The notes beneath the pieces were generated by a model. It did no database searches and was not told the origin of the DNA. It saw only the letters and a list, made by a program, of their open reading frames with translations. A program made the position numbers and the translations under genes. This document shows positions 34,498-37,066 of a DNA stretch of 37,066 nucleotides, piece by piece (position 1 is the stretch's first letter; each line of letters opens with the position of its first letter). The stretch is from Alphaproteobacteria bacterium (GTDB lineage Bacteria; Pseudomonadota; Alphaproteobacteria; Rhizobiales; Beijerinckiaceae), in assembly GCA_016869595.1 (NCBI GenBank), contig VGDT01000029.1, forward strand, positions 1 to 37,066, read 5' to 3'.

Positions 34498-35112
34498 TTA
34501 TTCATGGGCGAAAATGTCCGTATCCGGCCAGCCAGCGAGGTCGAGGCGCGCGCGTGTGGGCAGAAACTCAAAACAGGCCTGCGCCAGCTCGGCGCGGCCC
34601 TCGCGGGCGAGCATGGCGTCGAGCCTTTCCTTCAGCTGGTGCAAATAGAGAACGTCCGAGGCCGCATAGGCCTGCTGCGCGTCGGAAAGCATTGGCGCGC
34701 CCCAGTCGGACGACTGCTGCTGCTTTGAGATCTCGACGCCCAGGAGCTCGCGCACGAGGTCCTTGAGGCCATGCCGGTCGGTATAGGTTCGGACGAGTCT
34801 GGAAGCGATTTTGGTGCAATAGACCGGCGCCGGAACGAAGCCGAAGGTCTTGGCCAATATGGCGATATCGAAACGCGCGAAGTGGAAGAGCTTGAGAACG
34901 GCGGGGTCGGCAAGAAGCCGTTCGAGATTGGGCGCCCGGGTCTGACCCTTGGCGAACTGAACAAGCTCGGCGTTCCCGTCGCCGAAAGAGAGCTGTGCCA
35001 GGCACAGCCGGTCGCGATGCGGATTGAGGCCCAAGGTCTCTGTGTCGATCGCGACAATGGGGCCAGCGCCGATCCCCTCGGGGAGATCGCCCTGGTGCAA
35101 GCGGATGGTCAT
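34498..35112 (-). CDS. rnd: Ribonuclease D-type 3'-5' exonuclease
   Basis: A DEDDy exonuclease related to RNase D, which trims tRNA and other RNA 3' ends. The 204 residues cover the catalytic domain only. Exo I is DTETLGL (Asp23, Glu25), Exo II is HFARFDIAIL near 77-86, and Exo III is the YAASDVLYLHQL motif near 149-160 with its tyrosine and aspartate. The HRDC domains of E. coli RNase D are missing, as is usual for the short form found before lptC in alphaproteobacteria. The ATG at 35112 gives a complete first strand. It is probably cotranscribed with lptC and lptA. Confidence 0.92.
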   Translation of the reverse strand: MTIRLHQGDLPEGIGAGPIVAIDTETLGLNPHRDRLCLAQLSFGDGNAELVQFAKGQTRAPNLERLLADPAVLKLFHFARFDIAILAKTFGFVPAPVYCTKIASRLVRTYTDRHGLKDLVRELLGVEISKQQQSSDWGAPMLSDAQQAYAASDVLYLHQLKERLDAMLAREGRAELAQACFEFLPTRARLDLAGWPDTDIFAHE

Positions 35113-35260
35113 GCGGCTCGAATCGTTCGATGTGGAGTGAGTAGTCTATCGCAAAATGCGCAAAGCTTGTCGAAGCGGTCGCGTCGCGCGCCGGTCTCGC
35201 TCCGAAGCAGAGCTGGACTATGTAAGCGTTGCAGGCTTTTCGGTTCGAGGGGTTAACCGC

Positions 35261-35458
35261 ATGCGCTATCTTCTTGCTTTAATCCTCTTCTGCGCGGTCG
35301 CTGCGCCACCCGTCTCCGCCGCATCCTCAAAGACCGGCGCTAAGTCTGTTTCGGCGTCAAAGTCGGAGCCTGGGACCAAAAGCGGCAAACGCAGCCGGCA
35401 GGCCGATCCCAAGGGACTAGGCGGCATCCATCCTTTGGTCGGAAGCGGCGACTATTAG
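35261..35458 (+). CDS. Small secreted basic peptide of unknown function
   Basis: A 65-residue protein with a clear signal peptide (MRYLLALILFCAVAAPPVSA, cleavage after residue 20). The mature part of about 45 residues is Lys/Ser/Gly-rich and ends GLGGIHPLVGSGDY. GAGGGG lies about 9 nt before the ATG. No family is recognised. It lies between divergent rnd and the AI-2E-family gene. The strong signal peptide and ribosome binding site support a real gene; the mature part looks disordered, and its role is unknown. Confidence 0.7.
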   Translation: MRYLLALILFCAVAAPPVSAASSKTGAKSVSASKSEPGTKSGKRSRQADPKGLGGIHPLVGSGDY

Positions 35459-35561
35459 CCGCAAGCGTAGCCATTTGGCCGCAATCCGTCGCTGGCGATC
35501 CGGAACGCCCGTGACGTAAAGCTCTCTTGTCAGACGCCCGCCAAATCTTCACTCTATTGCG

Positions 35562-36758
35562 ATGCAAAAGTCGCGGGATGGCGAGAGAACGCCGGTGATC
35601 GATCTGCCCAACGGCATTAACGGCGTCGAGCGCCGCTTCAATGCGATGGTCATCGAACTGGCCATCCGCCTGTTCGCAATCGGCGCGCTGCTCTACTGGA
35701 CCTTCATCATCATCCTGCCTTTCGCAGCGATCATTCTTTGGAGCGTCGTGCTTGCCGTGGCGCTCTATCCGATTTTCCGCGTGCTGGCCGAAATGTTAGG
35801 CGGTCGGCCAATCACCGCCGCCGTATTGATGACGATCGCTGGCCTCGTGCTGATCATTGGTCCGGTCACCTGGATGGCGGTCGGCGCGATCGATCCCATC
35901 AAGTCGGTCATGGCGGGAATCGAGACAGGCGATATCGCCGTGCCGCCGCCGCCCGCGTCAATCAAGGAATGGCCGTTTGTCGGCGAGCAGCTCTATTCCT
36001 TCTGGCTGCTCGCCTCGACCAATCTACGCAGCGCCTTCACGCAAATTCTACCGCAACTGAAGCCCGCCGGAGAATTCTTGCTCGACATGGCGAAGAGCGC
36101 CGGCGCCGGCACGCTCAAATTCCTCGTCTCCGTCCTGCTGATGGGCTTTATTCTTGCCGCCGCCCCGCAAATGCTGGCGGGGGCACGCGCCCTGTCGCGG
36201 CGCATCGATCCATCGAGCGGCGAGAAATTTGTCGATCTCGCCGGCGCGACGATCAACGCCGTTTCGCGCGGCGTCATGGGCCTGTCGCTGATGCAGGCCG
36301 TTGTCGGCGGCGCCGGCATGTATCTCGCCGATGTGCCGGGCGCGAGCCTGCTGACCATCGCCATCCTCGTGCTCGGCATCATCCAGATCGGCCCGCTGCT
36401 TATCGTCGCGCCCGTCATCTTCTGGGCCTGGACGACGCTGGCGACGGGCCCGGCCCTGGCGCTGACGGTCTGCATGCTCACCGTCAACTACATGGACAAT
36501 GTGCTGAAGCCCTTCATCTTCGCGCATGGGCTGTCGACGCCGATACCGGTGATTTTCGTCGGCGTGATCGGCGGCGTGCTCGCCCATGGGGTGGCCGGCC
36601 TGTTCGCGGGGCCGGTCGTTCTCGCCGTCGTCTGGGAGCTGACCAAGGCCTGGATCGCCGACGACCTCAAGACCGTCACCGAAAACGCGGTCGAGCCGGA
36701 TTTCGACGTAGAGACGTCGCCGGACCTACCGCCCGCGCAGGGCGTTAAGAACCTTTAG
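35562..36758 (+). CDS. AI-2E/PerM-family exporter
   Basis: An inner-membrane protein of 398 residues with about seven or eight hydrophobic segments. The paired helices near residues 30-70 (FAIGALLYWTFIIILPFAAI onward) and the C-terminal block (LTVNYMDNVLKPFIFAHGLS, then PIPVIFVGVIGGVLAHGVAG and LFAGPVVLAVVWELTKAW) are the family's hallmarks. Members are credited with AI-2 or Na+/H+ export, but the substrate here is unknown. The ATG at 35562 has no strong ribosome binding site; later in-frame ATGs would remove part of the cytoplasmic N-terminus. Its last 33 bp overlap a minus-strand gene remnant. Confidence 0.88.
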   Translation: MQKSRDGERTPVIDLPNGINGVERRFNAMVIELAIRLFAIGALLYWTFIIILPFAAIILWSVVLAVALYPIFRVLAEMLGGRPITAAVLMTIAGLVLIIGPVTWMAVGAIDPIKSVMAGIETGDIAVPPPPASIKEWPFVGEQLYSFWLLASTNLRSAFTQILPQLKPAGEFLLDMAKSAGAGTLKFLVSVLLMGFILAAAPQMLAGARALSRRIDPSSGEKFVDLAGATINAVSRGVMGLSLMQAVVGGAGMYLADVPGASLLTIAILVLGIIQIGPLLIVAPVIFWAWTTLATGPALALTVCMLTVNYMDNVLKPFIFAHGLSTPIPVIFVGVIGGVLAHGVAGLFAGPVVLAVVWELTKAWIADDLKTVTENAVEPDFDVETSPDLPPAQGVKNL

Positions 36759-36836
36759 GCTAGCCCGGCCATTGCGCTCGAGGCCGGCGCGCGACTGAAA
36801 ATCGGCGATCGCCTCTTTGGTCTTGGCGACACAGCT
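36726..36836 (-). pseudogene. C-terminal remnant of a peptidoglycan-binding-domain gene
   Basis: Read on the minus strand, 36 codons end in TAG at 36726 and give SCVAKTKEAIADFQSRAGLE followed by RNGRASLKVLNALRGR. The AI.DFQ..AGL...GRAS..VL.AL pattern is that of a PG_binding_1 domain end. An in-frame TGA at 36837-36839 and no continuing frame upstream indicate a broken gene. The IS5-type element lies about 100 bp upstream, where the missing 5' part would be, so insertion or a linked deletion is a likely cause. The remnant's tail overlaps the AI-2E-family 3' end by 33 bp. The match is by eye. Confidence 0.45.
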
Positions 36837-36940
36837 TCAGCAGAGCACCAGAAAAGCAATAAGGAAATTTTCGTGGCGAAAGCTTGTCCAACAAAGCGGC
36901 CGCCCCTTGCCGGCGGTGCAATCCTGAGATAGCGTTTTTA

Positions 36941-37066
36941 GAGTCCGTTTGAGAATGTCGTTCAATGAGCGATCCTTCGCAAGATGAGGCCGCCCATTGC
37001 GACGTGGATCATGGCTTTTGAGACGTCGATGCGCTTTTCATAGTCTCGCACGAGGCGCCGCCAGCG
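36941..37066 (-). mobile_element. IS5-family insertion sequence, one end, cut by window edge
   Basis: The outer end appears to begin at GAGTCCGTTTGAGAATGTCG (36941-36960), which has the look of an IS5-group terminal inverted repeat just outside the transposase stop. It is preceded by TTTTTA, and the target duplication cannot be checked because the other end is beyond the window. The transposase C-terminus fills the rest. Confidence 0.65.
36962..37066 (-). CDS. IS5-family transposase, C-terminal fragment cut by window edge
   Basis: The minus-strand frame gives RWRRLVRDYEKRIDVSKAMI followed by HVAMGGLILRRIAH and a TGA stop at 36962. The RRLVRDYE.R.DVS.AMI...MG.L.LRRIAH pattern is the typical end of IS5-group DDE transposases, including the E of the catalytic Y-(2)-R-(3)-E-(6)-K-like region near the start of this piece. 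Only 34 residues are visible, so intactness cannot be judged. Confidence 0.85.
   Translation of the reverse strand, partial: RWRRLVRDYEKRIDVSKAMIHVAMGGLILRRIAH

Noticed and set aside
1-37066. CRISPR array, prophage, restriction system or known antiphage island
   Set aside because: No regularly spaced repeats, phage structural genes, integrase, methylase-nuclease pair or defence-family motifs were found. Mobile DNA is limited to the two IS edges and small repeats.

Overview
The window is GC-rich, densely coded bacterial chromosome. Its gene content points to an alphaproteobacterium of the Hyphomicrobiales, possibly near Methylocystis/Methylosinus/Beijerinckiaceae; this is judged from protein style (DUF1491, DUF2336, Zur, LptC/LptA after a short RNase D, REP-like hairpin repeats) and not from a marker gene. 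No rRNA, tRNA or CRISPR array was recognised. The two edges are cut inside different insertion sequences: an IS630-type transposase start on the left and an IS5-type transposase end on the right.

Left part (1-6.2 kb): a sulfate-uptake operon on the minus strand runs sbp-cysT-cysW-cysA, with a trans-aconitate-methyltransferase-like gene coupled to its end. A stand-alone fabH lies upstream on the same strand. Next (6.4-14.4 kb) come a possible 21-residue hydrophobic peptide, rimO and a small membrane protein on the plus strand, then proA-nadD (minus, separated by a composite hairpin repeat), a methyltransferase and an EamA transporter (plus), and lepA with a coiled-coil protein (minus).

Middle (15.2-22.5 kb): an orphan membrane histidine kinase overlaps a membrane-anchored peptidoglycan-binding-domain protein; these are followed by DUF1491 and a convergent DUF2336 gene. 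A small conserved-looking protein, a CAP-domain lipoprotein and a large MscS-type channel follow. This stretch has a cell-envelope flavour. From 22.5 to 28.8 kb lie a lysine 2,3-aminomutase-family radical SAM gene whose 5' end sits in a REP-like repeat, argG, a small secreted protein, a zur-TPM-TPM gene string, and purD, which converges on the last TPM gene with overlapping ends.

Right part (28.8-37.1 kb): a single-gene unit encodes a membrane protein built of three copies of a two-helix repeat. It has a large hairpin just upstream of its ribosome binding site and a strong intrinsic terminator behind it. Then come ettA, a VapB/VapC-type toxin-antitoxin pair with a perfect palindrome at its start, a DUF3175 gene, a lipoprotein lytic transglycosylase, rnd-lptC-lptA, a small secreted peptide and an AI-2E/PerM-family exporter. 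Next to the IS5 edge is what looks like the C-terminal remnant of a peptidoglycan-binding-domain gene.

Most genes are housekeeping. The best candidates for something undescribed are the triplicated membrane protein with its structured leader, the kinase/peptidoglycan-binding pair, and the repeat-derived start of the aminomutase gene.
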